This document shows positions 1-7,989 of a stretch of 64,000 bases of DNA, one piece after another. The translations under genes were made by a program, and so were the position numbers. The notes under the pieces were generated by a model that was not told the DNA's origin, ran no database searches, and saw only the letters and a list, made by a program, of their open reading frames with translations. The stretch covers positions 2,864,501 through 2,928,500 of the forward strand of contig NZ_CP139707.1 of NCBI RefSeq assembly GCF_034377145.1. Reading direction: 5' to 3'. How positions within the stretch are numbered: position 1 is the stretch's first letter; each line of letters starts with the position of its first letter. The stretch comes from Sulfitobacter sp. OXR-159. Its GTDB lineage: Bacteria > Pseudomonadota > Alphaproteobacteria > Rhodobacterales > Rhodobacteraceae.

Positions 1-363
1 GACGCCCAAGGGCACGGCGATCACCAAGGCAACGATGAAGGAGACGAACCCCAACGTCAGGGTGACGCCGACACGGTTGCCGATGATCTCGGTCACCGGC
101 ACGTTGAAATAAATGCTCTGCCCCAGATTTCCGGTCAGCGCGCTGCCAATCCAATCGAGATATTGCACAATCAGCGGCCTATCGAAGCCATAGGCGATAC
201 GGACCGCCTCGGCGTCCTCAGCCCTGCCGCCGGAGCCCGCGATGGCAATCGCCGGGTCGCCCGACAGGAACATCAGCCCGAAGCTCAGCGCTGAAACGGT
301 CAAACAGACCAGCAGCGCCACGGCCAAGCGTTTGGAGATGAAAGAGAGCATCGGTCTTTCCAT
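1..363 (-). CDS. Peptide/opine-type ABC transporter permease (DppB-like), N-terminal part
   Basis: The leftward frame starts at an ATG at 363-361 and runs off the window edge, so only about 121 N-terminal residues are visible. They begin MERPMLSFISKRLAVALLV, giving a first membrane helix, then a periplasmic stretch with the family's usual 'GFDRPLIVQYLDWI' and 'GNLGQSI' type motifs, then a second helix. This is the pattern of the DppB/OppB inner-membrane permeases that pair with family 5 solute-binding proteins. It lies 60 bp downstream of such a binding protein, so the two probably form one transporter. Substrate unknown. A stop is not visible because the gene continues beyond position 1. Confidence 0.85.
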   Translation of the reverse strand, partial: MERPMLSFISKRLAVALLVCLTVSALSFGLMFLSGDPAIAIAGSGGRAEDAEAVRIAYGFDRPLIVQYLDWIGSALTGNLGQSIYFNVPVTEIIGNRVGVTLTLGFVSFIVALVIAVPLGV

Positions 364-368
364 TAATA

Positions 369-402
369 GGGGCCGGACAGTGGGGAGCGGTCCGCCCGGC
401 CC
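369..402 (-). promoter_or_regulatory. G+C-rich hairpin between binding-protein and permease genes
   Basis: Inverted repeat with arms GGGCCGG and CCGGCCC enclosing about 20 bases, placed in the 60-bp gap between the binding-protein stop and the permease start. Such intercistronic hairpins commonly protect the upstream, highly expressed binding-protein transcript. No T tract follows it, so full termination is unlikely. Confidence 0.4.
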
Positions 403-423
403 TGTTCCGCAGGAGGGGTCAGC

Positions 424-1956
424 CTATTTCCAGCTGGCCGCCCACCAACGGGCGAACTCGTCGGGGTGCGGGGTGAAGTTCAGATCGTTGGACAGCCCGT
501 AGTCGACGTTGAAGTTGTACATCGGCATCCAATAGGCCTCGTCCGCGACCTTCTTGACGGCCTTGGCGTAGTTCTCGGCGCGCACCTCGCGGTCGGATGC
601 GGTATCGGCCTCGGTCAGCCATTCAGCCAGTTCGGCGTCCTGCACAAGATCGTCCGCGCCGCCGCCAAAGAAGTTCGACAGGATAAACGCCGTGTCGCCA
701 ATGCCGTAGCTGCCCCAGTTCGAAAAGAACGCCGGAAGCTCTTTGGCGCGCCACTTGCCGATACCCGAGGAATATTGCTGTTCGTTCAACTCCAGCGTCA
801 CGCCGACATTCGCGAGGTCCGCAGCCACAGCCTCGGCCGTCGGGCGGGGCATGGCGGCAAACACCATTTCCATCTCGAAGCCGTCTTCATAGCCTGCTTC
901 GGCCAACAGAGCCTTGGCTTTCTCCGGGTCGTATTCATAGGCCGCAACGTCCTGCGCGCACCCGAATTGGGCCGGGTTGCAGGGGGTATTCAGCACCTCG
1001 GAGGCGCCGCCCGCGAAAGCTTCGACAATCGCGTCTCGGTTGGTGGCATGGATTAGCGCCTGACGTACCTTCTTGTCGGCAATCGGCGTGTCGCCTGCCA
1101 TCGCTTCTGGAGCAAAACCCACATATCCGATGCGCATGATCGGCGCGCTGATGATTTGAACCCGGCCTTCCAGACGCGACGCCTGATCCGGGGGAATGCG
1201 CCAGATCCAGTCAAGCGAGCCCGACATCAGCTCGGCATACTGGGTGTTCATTTCGGGGATGGTACGGACGGTGATCTTGTCGATGGTCGCGCCACCCTTG
1301 GGGCTGCCGGCGTAGTGATCTTCGAACCGCTCCATCTCGTATCGAATGCCCGGCTCTTGGCTCACCAGCTTGTACGGCCCGGTGCCGATCGGCGTGGCGG
1401 CTATCCCGGCAGACCCGTTTTCAGCAAAGAACTCATGCGGGTAGATCGGAAGCGCATCGGCCAGCATCTCGACCGCGCCGGCAAAGGGCTTGGACATATT
1501 GATGCGCACCTTGTAATCGCCCAGCATCTCGACGTTGTCGATCCAGTCGACCGAAATCGAATAGCGGGTGCCGTATTCCGGGGTGATCACGGTGTTGAGC
1601 GTTTCGACCACGTCGGCGGCGGTGAAATCGGCGCCATTGTGGAACTTCACACCCTGACGCAGAGTGAACTCCATCGTCAGCGGGCCGGTGAATTCCCAAG
1701 ATTCTGCCAAGGCGGGCACGATCTCTCCCGTGTCGAGGTTCTTGTAAAGCAACCCGTCATAGATGTGCCGCGCGAGGATCAGGCCCTGACGACCGGCGAT
1801 CTTATAGGTGTCAAGCGGCTCGGGTTCGGCGGCGAAGGCCACGTTGAGCGTATTGGATGCCTTGTCGGCCAATGCAGGCGTGCCCAGTATCAGCGCTGTG
1901 CTGGCGGCAAGCGCCGCCATCCCGGTGAAACGTTTTCTAGATACAGTTTGAATCAT
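424..1956 (-). CDS. ABC transporter substrate-binding protein, family 5 (peptide/nickel/opine type)
   Basis: A 510-aa periplasmic binding protein. The N-terminus has a basic stretch (SRKRF), a hydrophobic core and an ALA signal-peptidase site near residue 30, so it is exported. The mature part matches the SBP_bac_5 pattern: 'ALAESWEFTGPLTMEFTLRQ' then 'GVKFHNGADFTAADVV', the hallmark of DppA/OppA proteins. It would capture a ligand and deliver it to the permease encoded just downstream. The next upstream genes are RraA-like and RidA-like proteins on the same strand, which points to import and breakdown of a nitrogenous compound. The ligand cannot be named from sequence. Confidence 0.9.
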   Translation of the reverse strand: MIQTVSRKRFTGMAALAASTALILGTPALADKASNTLNVAFAAEPEPLDTYKIAGRQGLILARHIYDGLLYKNLDTGEIVPALAESWEFTGPLTMEFTLRQGVKFHNGADFTAADVVETLNTVITPEYGTRYSISVDWIDNVEMLGDYKVRINMSKPFAGAVEMLADALPIYPHEFFAENGSAGIAATPIGTGPYKLVSQEPGIRYEMERFEDHYAGSPKGGATIDKITVRTIPEMNTQYAELMSGSLDWIWRIPPDQASRLEGRVQIISAPIMRIGYVGFAPEAMAGDTPIADKKVRQALIHATNRDAIVEAFAGGASEVLNTPCNPAQFGCAQDVAAYEYDPEKAKALLAEAGYEDGFEMEMVFAAMPRPTAEAVAADLANVGVTLELNEQQYSSGIGKWRAKELPAFFSNWGSYGIGDTAFILSNFFGGGADDLVQDAELAEWLTEADTASDREVRAENYAKAVKKVADEAYWMPMYNFNVDYGLSNDLNFTPHPDEFARWWAASWK

Positions 1957-2010
1957 GGGTCTCTCTGTCGGTTGAGTGAAGTGAAGAAAGGTGGTGCCGG
2001 TTTTCCGGTT

Positions 2011-2625
2011 CTAGGAAGGCTGCTTTGCGCCCCGCGTGATGTCGGCCAGTGTCTCGCCCGCGCGCAGGCGTTCGAGAATCCCGACCTCGTCTTCCTGCAT
2101 CTTGCGGGCGCGCGCCGCGTGGTTTGCGGTCTGTTTCTTGTCCAACACGACAACGCCGTTTTCGTCGGCCAAGATCATGTCGCCAGGCCGGACGGAGACA
2201 CCGCCACAGCCCACGGTCACGTTGAAGTCGCCGCCAAGCCGGCGCGGCTTGGTGGTGATTGGCGAGCGGCCGCGGCACCAGACGGGGAAGTCTTCGTGCT
2301 CTATGGCGGACCGGTCGGTGACAAAGCCATCAATCACCGCGCCCACCACGCCGCGCGCCTTGGCGGCGGCGGTGGTAACCGCGCCCCAGCAGGCATGGCG
2401 CAGATCGCCGCAACGGTCGATGACAATGACCTGACCGGGTTTCGCGGCAGAGAGTGCATCGGTGAGCATCGCGCCATCGTCGCCTTGTATGCGCACGGTC
2501 AGCGCCGGGCCAAATACCCGACGGCCGGGCAACAGCCCCTGCAGCGACGGCGCCATGAAGCCGGTTTCAAGGAAATGGCCCAGCGTCGCCGTTTCGATGT
2601 CCGAGAGGTCGAGTTGGGGTGTCAT
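2011..2625 (-). CDS. RraA / HMG-CHA aldolase family protein
   Basis: A 204-aa protein of the RraA-like fold (formerly 'dimethylmenaquinone methyltransferase'). Visible family features are 'GRRVFGPALTVRIQGDDG', the 'VVIDGFVTDRS'-type segment and 'DMILADENGVVVLDKK', which contains the metal/oxaloacetate-binding region. Known members are either RNase E inhibitors or class II pyruvate aldolases acting on 4-hydroxy-4-methyl-2-oxoglutarate; the catabolic neighbourhood (ABC importer, RidA, cyclodeaminase remnant) favours the aldolase/decarboxylase reading. It sits 54 bp upstream of the binding-protein gene, probably cotranscribed. Specific substrate unknown. Confidence 0.8.
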   Translation of the reverse strand: MTPQLDLSDIETATLGHFLETGFMAPSLQGLLPGRRVFGPALTVRIQGDDGAMLTDALSAAKPGQVIVIDRCGDLRHACWGAVTTAAAKARGVVGAVIDGFVTDRSAIEHEDFPVWCRGRSPITTKPRRLGGDFNVTVGCGGVSVRPGDMILADENGVVVLDKKQTANHAARARKMQEDEVGILERLRAGETLADITRGAKQPS

Positions 2626-2689
2626 GCTCTGTCCTGTCGCCTGTTTTCTAGGAAAAGGATGGCGGCGAGAGAGCTAATGGGTCAAATAG

Positions 2690-2718
2690 CCGGGAGTTAT
2701 GACAGGCATAACCCCCGG
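2690..2718 (-). terminator. Hairpin between ridA-like and rraA-like genes (attenuator or weak terminator)
   Basis: Leftward RNA can form a long stem, CCGGG(GG)TTATG paired with CATAACTCCCGG around a CCTGT loop, in the 108-bp gap after the RidA-like gene. It is followed by CTATTTG rather than a clean T run, so partial termination is more likely than complete. Confidence 0.5.
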
Positions 2719-2733
2719 GCCGGGATGCGGTGC

Positions 2734-3078
2734 TCAGACCGCCGCGGTGACGATGAATTCCACCTTGTAGTCAGGCGTGGCCAGCTTGGCCTCGCCACAA
2801 GCGCGCGCGGCCGGATTGGCAGGATCAATCCATGCGTCGTAGACCGCGTTCATCTCTTGGAAATTTGCCATGTCGTCCAGCCAGATAATAACCTGCAACA
2901 GCTTGGATTTACTGCTGCCTGCCTGATCCAGCAGGCGGTCGATGGCGTTCAGGCAGTCCTGGGTTTGGGTGGCGACATCCGCACCGGCGGTGCCGACTTG
3001 GCCGGCGAGGTAGACGGTGTTGTTGTGAATGACGGCCTGGCTCATGCGCGGGCCTGGGTGCAGTCGTGTGATGCTCAT
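2734..3078 (-). CDS. RidA family (YjgF/YER057c/UK114) enamine/imine deaminase
   Basis: A 114-aa protein of the usual RidA length. It shows 'NNTVYLAGQVG' near the N-terminus, 'QTQDCLNAIDRLLDQAG' in the middle and 'ANPAARACGEAKLATPDYKVE' near the end (last part of the family signature with the Arg that contacts the carboxylate). RidA proteins hydrolyse reactive enamine/imine intermediates made by PLP enzymes and by amino-acid dehydratases and cyclodeaminases. That fits its position beside an ornithine cyclodeaminase remnant and an amino-acid/peptide importer. It is the first gene of the leftward operon and divergent from the LysR gene. Confidence 0.88.
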   Translation of the reverse strand: MSITRLHPGPRMSQAVIHNNTVYLAGQVGTAGADVATQTQDCLNAIDRLLDQAGSSKSKLLQVIIWLDDMANFQEMNAVYDAWIDPANPAARACGEAKLATPDYKVEFIVTAAV

Positions 3079-3142
3079 GCTTTTCGCTTTCCGATTAAAT
3101 GAGCGGCAAGCCTATCCGACGGCGGGCGAAGCGCACAGTTGC

Positions 3143-3189
3143 GCCACATAGGCGCTGTCAATCACAGGCATTCGCATTGACTATGTGGC
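3143..3189. promoter_or_regulatory. Nested inverted repeats in the ridA/lysR divergent region (candidate LysR operator)
   Basis: Between the divergent RidA-like and LysR genes lie two nested perfect inverted repeats: outer arms GCCACATAG (3143-3151) and CTATGTGGC (3181-3189), inner arms GTCAAT (3157-3162) and ATTGAC (3176-3181). Spaced dyads of this kind, between a LysR gene and its divergent target, are typical LysR-type binding regions. The assignment to this regulator is inference. Confidence 0.5.
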
Positions 3190-3245
3190 CAGTGACCAAA
3201 AATAGGGCATTCTCAGCCAACCCGAACAAAATCGAGTCGCCCTCC

Positions 3246-4178
3246 ATGATCACCCAATCGCAATCCGACCTGAACTGGAACCTGCTGCGCATGTTCTACA
3301 TGATTGCGAAAGAGCAGAGCATCACCAAGGCGGCCAGGCAACTGGGCCTAAGCCAGCCTTCGGTCAGCAATGCGCTGCAAAAGCTCGAAGCGCAACTCGA
3401 TTGCCAGTTGGTCTTCCGCGACAGCCGCCATTTCGAACTGACGACACGCGGCGACAAGATTTTTCAGGAATGCCGCGATATCTTTCACAGTGCCGAGCGG
3501 ATCAACCTTCTGGTGCGCAATGCTGAAGAAGAGGAACGGGGGCAGGTCCGGTATCAGATCATCAGCAATCTGGTGTCACCGATGTTGGACGAGTTGCTGC
3601 GGCTTTATCATCAGCGTTATCCTTCCGTGGCCTTTCAAAGCGAGGTCCAGAACAGCCAGTCCATCGTCCGCTCGATCCAACAGGGGCGCGGCACGATCGG
3701 ATTTTGCCTCTTGGCCAAACCGTTGGTCAATCTGCCGTCGATCCGCCTCTTTCGAGAAGAGTTCCTCGTCTTCTGCGGTGCCGAGCATCCGCTCTTCGGG
3801 CAGGAGACCGTGGCACTGCGGGATCTCAGGCACGAGCCCTTTATCAGCTTCGCCTGCGCCACCGAAGGCATGGGGCTCGAGCCGATGTCGGTTCTGCGCG
3901 AAGGCACCCGGCTGGGCAGCCGCATCAACGGGCTGAGCACCAACATCGAAGAGGTTCGCAGGATGATCGTGGCCGGCCTTGGCGTTGGCATCCTGCCGCT
4001 GATGACCGCGCAGGACGACATCCGGCGCGGCGATCTCTGGCCGCTCAAGATCACCGATGAGGCCATCGGCGCCGATGTCTATCTCGTGCATGCCCCGAGA
4101 GAGAAGCTGTCGCCCTCGGAACAGAAATTCGTCGATATCGCGCAGGAACTACTGGCGCTTTACCCCGATATGGCGTGA
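3246..4178 (+). CDS. LysR-type transcriptional regulator
   Basis: The chosen start is the ATG at 3246 (310 aa), because the helix-turn-helix begins a few residues later ('SITKAARQLGLSQPSVSNAL', about residues 27-46). Longer starts upstream would add 49 residues of low-quality sequence lying over the operator-like repeats. The remainder is a normal effector-binding domain with the two-lobe LysR substrate fold. It is divergent from the RidA-like/RraA-like/ABC operon and probably regulates it in response to the imported compound or a catabolite. Its 3' end overlaps the cyclodeaminase remnant on the other strand by 19 bp, tail to tail. Confidence 0.9.
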   Translation: MITQSQSDLNWNLLRMFYMIAKEQSITKAARQLGLSQPSVSNALQKLEAQLDCQLVFRDSRHFELTTRGDKIFQECRDIFHSAERINLLVRNAEEEERGQVRYQIISNLVSPMLDELLRLYHQRYPSVAFQSEVQNSQSIVRSIQQGRGTIGFCLLAKPLVNLPSIRLFREEFLVFCGAEHPLFGQETVALRDLRHEPFISFACATEGMGLEPMSVLREGTRLGSRINGLSTNIEEVRRMIVAGLGVGILPLMTAQDDIRRGDLWPLKITDEAIGADVYLVHAPREKLSPSEQKFVDIAQELLALYPDMA

Positions 4179-4540
4179 TCGCGCGCTAGGTTGGCCGCAG
4201 CCAAGTCCTGAAGCGCCATGCCTGCGGATTTGAACACAGTGCGCGCTGTGTCATCCCTCCGGCCCGGATGCGCCCTTTGGCACAATTCGGTCAGATCGGC
4301 ACGGATGTGGCCCGGCGTGATCTGCCCTGCGTCCAGCGGCTGAGCAAGGTCACCCGCCAGCGAAGCCCCGGCGCGCAGATCAACGAACAGCTCCGCCTGC
4401 GTGATCGCCTGATCGTCGCTTTCGCGCATATCACCCTTAAAGGCACCAATCAGGTCAAGGTGACTGCCGGGTTTAAGCCAGTGGCCTTGGATGATCGGCC
4501 CTGTCGAGGCAGTGACTGTGCTGATCACATCCGCGGCTCG
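4160..4540 (-). pseudogene. Ornithine cyclodeaminase / mu-crystallin family, 3' remnant
   Basis: The last roughly 127 residues of the leftward 547-aa reading frame are plainly the C-terminal third of an ornithine cyclodeaminase-family protein: 'AADVISTVTAS', 'HWLKPGSHLDLIGAF', then a 'RTVFKSAGMALQDLAAANL' terminus. The N-terminal two thirds, including the substrate-binding and most of the NAD-binding fold, are missing and are not elsewhere in the window. Upstream of about 4541 the frame switches abruptly to an A+T-richer ABC ATPase sequence. The intact gene would have fitted the neighbouring amino-acid-type catabolic genes. It is very unlikely to have cyclodeaminase activity now. Confidence 0.88.
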
Positions 4541-5803
4541 TAAGGAAATCTGATACTGGGCACCAGCATTCTTCCAAAGAGACTTGAGCTCCTCAACCGT
4601 GGCTTTTTCGGCACGGAGCTCCGCTCGGCGCTCCTCTTGAACATGCTCAGCTCTCTTCCGCTGCCTTGAGTATTCGTTAATAAGCTTCAGCACTCGCTTT
4701 CTTGTTTCTTCCGACGAGTGGGTCGATTTGCAAAGATTACAACCACCATCTACAGCGTGATCCTCAACCGGCGCGAAACATGAAGGGCAGAATTCGAACG
4801 CCAAGCCACCTATAGAGCTAACTACCAAATTTGCTTGGTCGAGCTGCTCAAGCTTATGCTCAATTGAAGCGATATACCGATCCGTATCAGCAATTTGAAG
4901 ATTTAGACGGGTTATTCTCTCCTCAGCGGCGCCTATCTTTTCCTGGAGCTCTACAACTCTACCGTATGCGGACTCTTGATCATTCAGGCTCAGTCGATCA
5001 GTAAATTCAGCGTCGAAAATTTCCTTCTCGATACCTTCAATCTTCGAGTTTACCTCGGCTATTTCCTCTTCTATTCGCGCACCTTCTTCGCCGATCCACT
5101 CTTTCGTAATGGGCCGACCGTTGCGTTTATGGCTCTTGATCAGAAACTGGATGCTCGACCTAACTTCCTGAAGTGATGCTATTTTGGCGCGCCGCCGAAG
5201 GAGCGACCTATAGTAAGTATCACTATACCCCCCACAAAGTAGGTCGCCCACAGCCTGCCGTGTGATTGCCAAGTCGAATGAAACCGGCCGGAAGATCCTC
5301 TCAACAGAACTCATTTGATCTGCATAGAGCAGCCTCAAAACCTGATTCATTGTGAGCCGTGCGTTTTCCTCACCGTATTCTATCTCGGGCAAATCGAGAA
5401 ATCTGAACAGGACTTGCGAAAAACTTTCCTTCTTCCCCCTCTTAAATGGGTAAGTTTCCCACGCGCCAAGAGAAGCCGAGTCCGCCTCATCGATGGTTCC
5501 GTAGAAAACACGCATAGGCTGGAAAGGCGTCTCCTCAATCTCGCGCATGAGAGTGACCAGTCGCCCGTTTACGGAGATTTCAGCAATAACAGAGTCGCAA
5601 CTTGCGGCCGCCTCTCGCCAGTGCCCTCTCTCTACATCTCCGCCGAGAGAGTAATATAGGAAGTCCATAATAGTAGACTTTCCTGAGCTATTTTCTCCCC
5701 TGATGATATTCAATCCAGTATGAAAGAATTCATCAAAAACTGGCTGACCTGACTTCATGACCTTCAGTCTACGCACAACGAGCCTGGGGCTAAACTGTGT
5801 CAT
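4541..5803 (-). pseudogene. ABC-three-component (ABC-3C) system ATPase, 3'-truncated and fused to the cyclodeaminase remnant
   Basis: Residues 1 to about 420 are an SMC/Rad50-like ABC ATPase N-lobe: Walker A 'RGENSSGKST' near residue 35, a long charged coiled-coil arm, and a CPSC...CNLC four-cysteine zinc site at its tip (near residue 340). Normal members return from the coiled coil to a C-lobe with ABC signature and Walker B; both are absent here and replaced by cyclodeaminase sequence. The ATG at 5803 overlaps the middle-component stop by 14 bp, as expected for a translationally coupled ABC-3C operon. Without its C-lobe it should not hydrolyse ATP. Base composition is more A+T-rich than the flanks. 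Confidence 0.82.
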
Positions 5804-6030
5804 ATTGATACTCCTCCAGGCCAGACCGGTCTTTTAGGCCTCCAGGACCCAATACTTCAATTTCAACGAAATCTTCTGCCAAAATCTCCAGGAGAGGTTG
5901 GTTTTTGGCAATAGCACTATCTACTTCGCTTAGGAGCGGCTCAGGAACCTCCTGAATCCCGTGCGCCACCATTCTCTGGTTCCCAGACAAACTGTATGAG
6001 ACCATATCTTTCTTACTGAGCGCACTCAGC

Positions 6031-7666
6031 CTGCATTCCCCAGGTGGCGTGTCGTTTGAGGTGAAGATCGCCTGTATCCGATCGCTAGACAAGGATTTTC
6101 TGCCGCAAGCGGCACCTGCGGTCGCGCAGACTGCTGGATCTGGACGGATCAGACCGCGAAGCCGCTGTTTCCTTGCCCAGGGGCGGCGTTTTTCAGCGCA
6201 GCGGACAGATCTGTCCAGCCGCTTTCGTTCAGTTTGAGCGTGGATCGCGATCATGCGCATAGCGGTGGCGCTCGCAATCGGCGGATAGCGGCGAGGATGG
6301 CGCGTACCATCGTGCCGGTGACAGCGACCTCGGCCAGCTGGAAGGTGATGGTGCGGGCGTGACGGACCACACGTGCCCCGATCTTGATCAGCTTCAGTTG
6401 CAGGCTGGTCAACGACCAGTCGGCCATGGCTTCGGGCAGCTCGATGCAGCGCAAGAAGGTGGCCAGGTTGTACGCCAGGGCGTGCAGTTGCAGCCGCACC
6501 TCATTGTCGCGGAACTTCCGGCACGACAGCCGCGTCCAGCGAAAGGCGTATTTGCCCTCTTTGATGTGCTGCTCGGCGGTGCCGCGCTGGTTGTAGAACC
6601 GCACCACCCAGTCCGGCTCCATCGGCAGGTTGGTGACGATGAAGCCGACACGCGGGAACAGTTCGCCCGGATGCCATTCGATCTTGGCGATCACCCGGCG
6701 TTCCTTGTCCCAGGACGCCGCCTGATACTCGAATTCCTCGAAGAACCGCTTGACCTTGGTCAGTGACGGCCGCCCGACAGGGCGCGTTAGCCGATGCGCG
6801 ATCTTGTCCTTGAGGACCGCGTTTGCGGGCAGCCGGATGGCGTAGAAGAACCGCGCTTCTTCCAATCGCTCATAGATCGCCGGGATCGCGTAGGCAGCAT
6901 CGGCCCGGAAGAACCTGCCACCAAGGTCGCGCTCCGCGTAGCGCGCAATGACGGGGTCGAGAACATCACGCCAGCCATCGGCGCTGTGGACGTTGCCATG
7001 GCGCAGGGCGCAGCGTTCCAGCATCCCGAACTGGTTGAACAGAAAGTTGGGGTGATAGCAGCTACAGTCGAAATGGCCATTCCAGGCGGACCCTTCCTGG
7101 TCGCCATGGGTCGGGCTGACCGAGCTGTCCATGTCCAGAACGATGTACTTCAGCCCGTTACGGTCATGGAACCGGTCGATCCATTGCCCGTTCAGGTCGG
7201 CCAGCGCGGCACGGTTCCCGGCCAGAGCCAGCGTCTCGGTCTCGAACCGTCCCATCTGCGATGCCGAGGCCGCTTGTGCATCGACCGCTCTGCCGCCGAC
7301 AACTTGGCGCATGACCGGATCGCAGGCGAGACGGTTGGCGTCGTTGACATCCTCGTATCCGGCCAGCCGCCCAAAGACTGATTGCCGGAACAGGCCGTCG
7401 AGCCGATGGACCGTGTTCTTGCCAGAGCGAGTATCGCGCAGCGCCGCTGACGCCAAATCGGACAACCCGAGCGCGTCATCAAGCTCGCGCATCACCAGAA
7501 GGCCGCCGTCGGAACTGAGCTGCGTGCCGCGAAATTCCAGCCGCACGCGAGGGTCGAAATCCACCCGATCTGCCCGTTGCAAGCCCGCACCCTCTGGGTG
7601 ATCCATGAAACGCGCCCCTCGCAGCCTTCAACACCATGTTTTATATAGGAAATATAATGGTCAGGA
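6031..7666 (-). mobile_element. IS1380-family insertion sequence in the ABC-3C middle-component gene
   Basis: About 1.64 kb, the usual size for IS1380 elements, carrying one complete transposase gene. Boundaries are set by a direct repeat CAGC at 6027-6030 and 7667-7670 (IS1380 elements make 4-5 bp duplications) and by exact restoration of the interrupted reading frame when the element is removed. Terminal similarity is short and imperfect: the left end begins CCTGCATT and the right end, read inward, TCCTGACCATT. An A+T-rich run (TTATATAGGAAATATAATGG) near the right end may carry the transposase promoter. The ends could be off by one base. Confidence 0.8.
6251..7606 (-). CDS. IS1380-family transposase
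   Basis: A 451-aa DDE transposase, full length for the family. It begins with 'RLEFRGTQLSSDGGLLVMRE', the characteristic IS1380 N-terminal motif. Other visible features are 'KYIVLDMDSSVSPTHGDQEG' (first catalytic Asp region), 'GGRFFRADAAYAIPAIYE' (second Asp) and 'RGTAEQHIKEGKYAF' (Glu region). The reading frame is uninterrupted, so the element may still be mobile. The start is the ATG about 60 bp inside the right end. It mediates cut-and-paste movement of the 6031-7666 element. Confidence 0.92.
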   Translation of the reverse strand: MDHPEGAGLQRADRVDFDPRVRLEFRGTQLSSDGGLLVMRELDDALGLSDLASAALRDTRSGKNTVHRLDGLFRQSVFGRLAGYEDVNDANRLACDPVMRQVVGGRAVDAQAASASQMGRFETETLALAGNRAALADLNGQWIDRFHDRNGLKYIVLDMDSSVSPTHGDQEGSAWNGHFDCSCYHPNFLFNQFGMLERCALRHGNVHSADGWRDVLDPVIARYAERDLGGRFFRADAAYAIPAIYERLEEARFFYAIRLPANAVLKDKIAHRLTRPVGRPSLTKVKRFFEEFEYQAASWDKERRVIAKIEWHPGELFPRVGFIVTNLPMEPDWVVRFYNQRGTAEQHIKEGKYAFRWTRLSCRKFRDNEVRLQLHALAYNLATFLRCIELPEAMADWSLTSLQLKLIKIGARVVRHARTITFQLAEVAVTGTMVRAILAAIRRLRAPPLCA

Positions 7667-7989
7667 CAGCGAAATCAGCGCCTTACTTGGGAAATGTGGG
7701 CTCAGTGCTGTATCTTGAATTATCGTCATTCGCTCAAATATAATTCTGGACTCCGGCAAGGAGGCGTAATGAACGTCGGGCAAAGACCTCACAAGCCGAC
7801 TGATCCTTCCTTTCAATCCAGGAACTTTCCTTGGCGCGGAGAACTCTGACAGCCTCTTCGGAAAGCACAGATAGAAATCTGATATCCGTAGCCAATCGTA
7901 GGTTTTTTGCTCTTTTGAGCTCGCACGCAGCAGCATCAAAAAGCGAAATGCCGTGTGATAAGGATCATAAGCTGCCGAATAAGAGATAT

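Noticed and set aside
4160..5803. Reading the 547-codon frame as a genuine ATPase-cyclodeaminase fusion enzyme
   Set aside because: Both halves lack essential parts: the ATPase has no ABC signature or Walker B, and the cyclodeaminase has no N-terminal or complete NAD domain. A deletion junction is simpler.
6031..7666. IS1380 ends at the CCTGTAT (6071) and TATATAGG (7649) motifs
   Set aside because: They look like short terminal repeats, but no target duplication flanks them and the middle component would meet an in-frame stop at 7663. The CAGC-flanked ends restore the frame.
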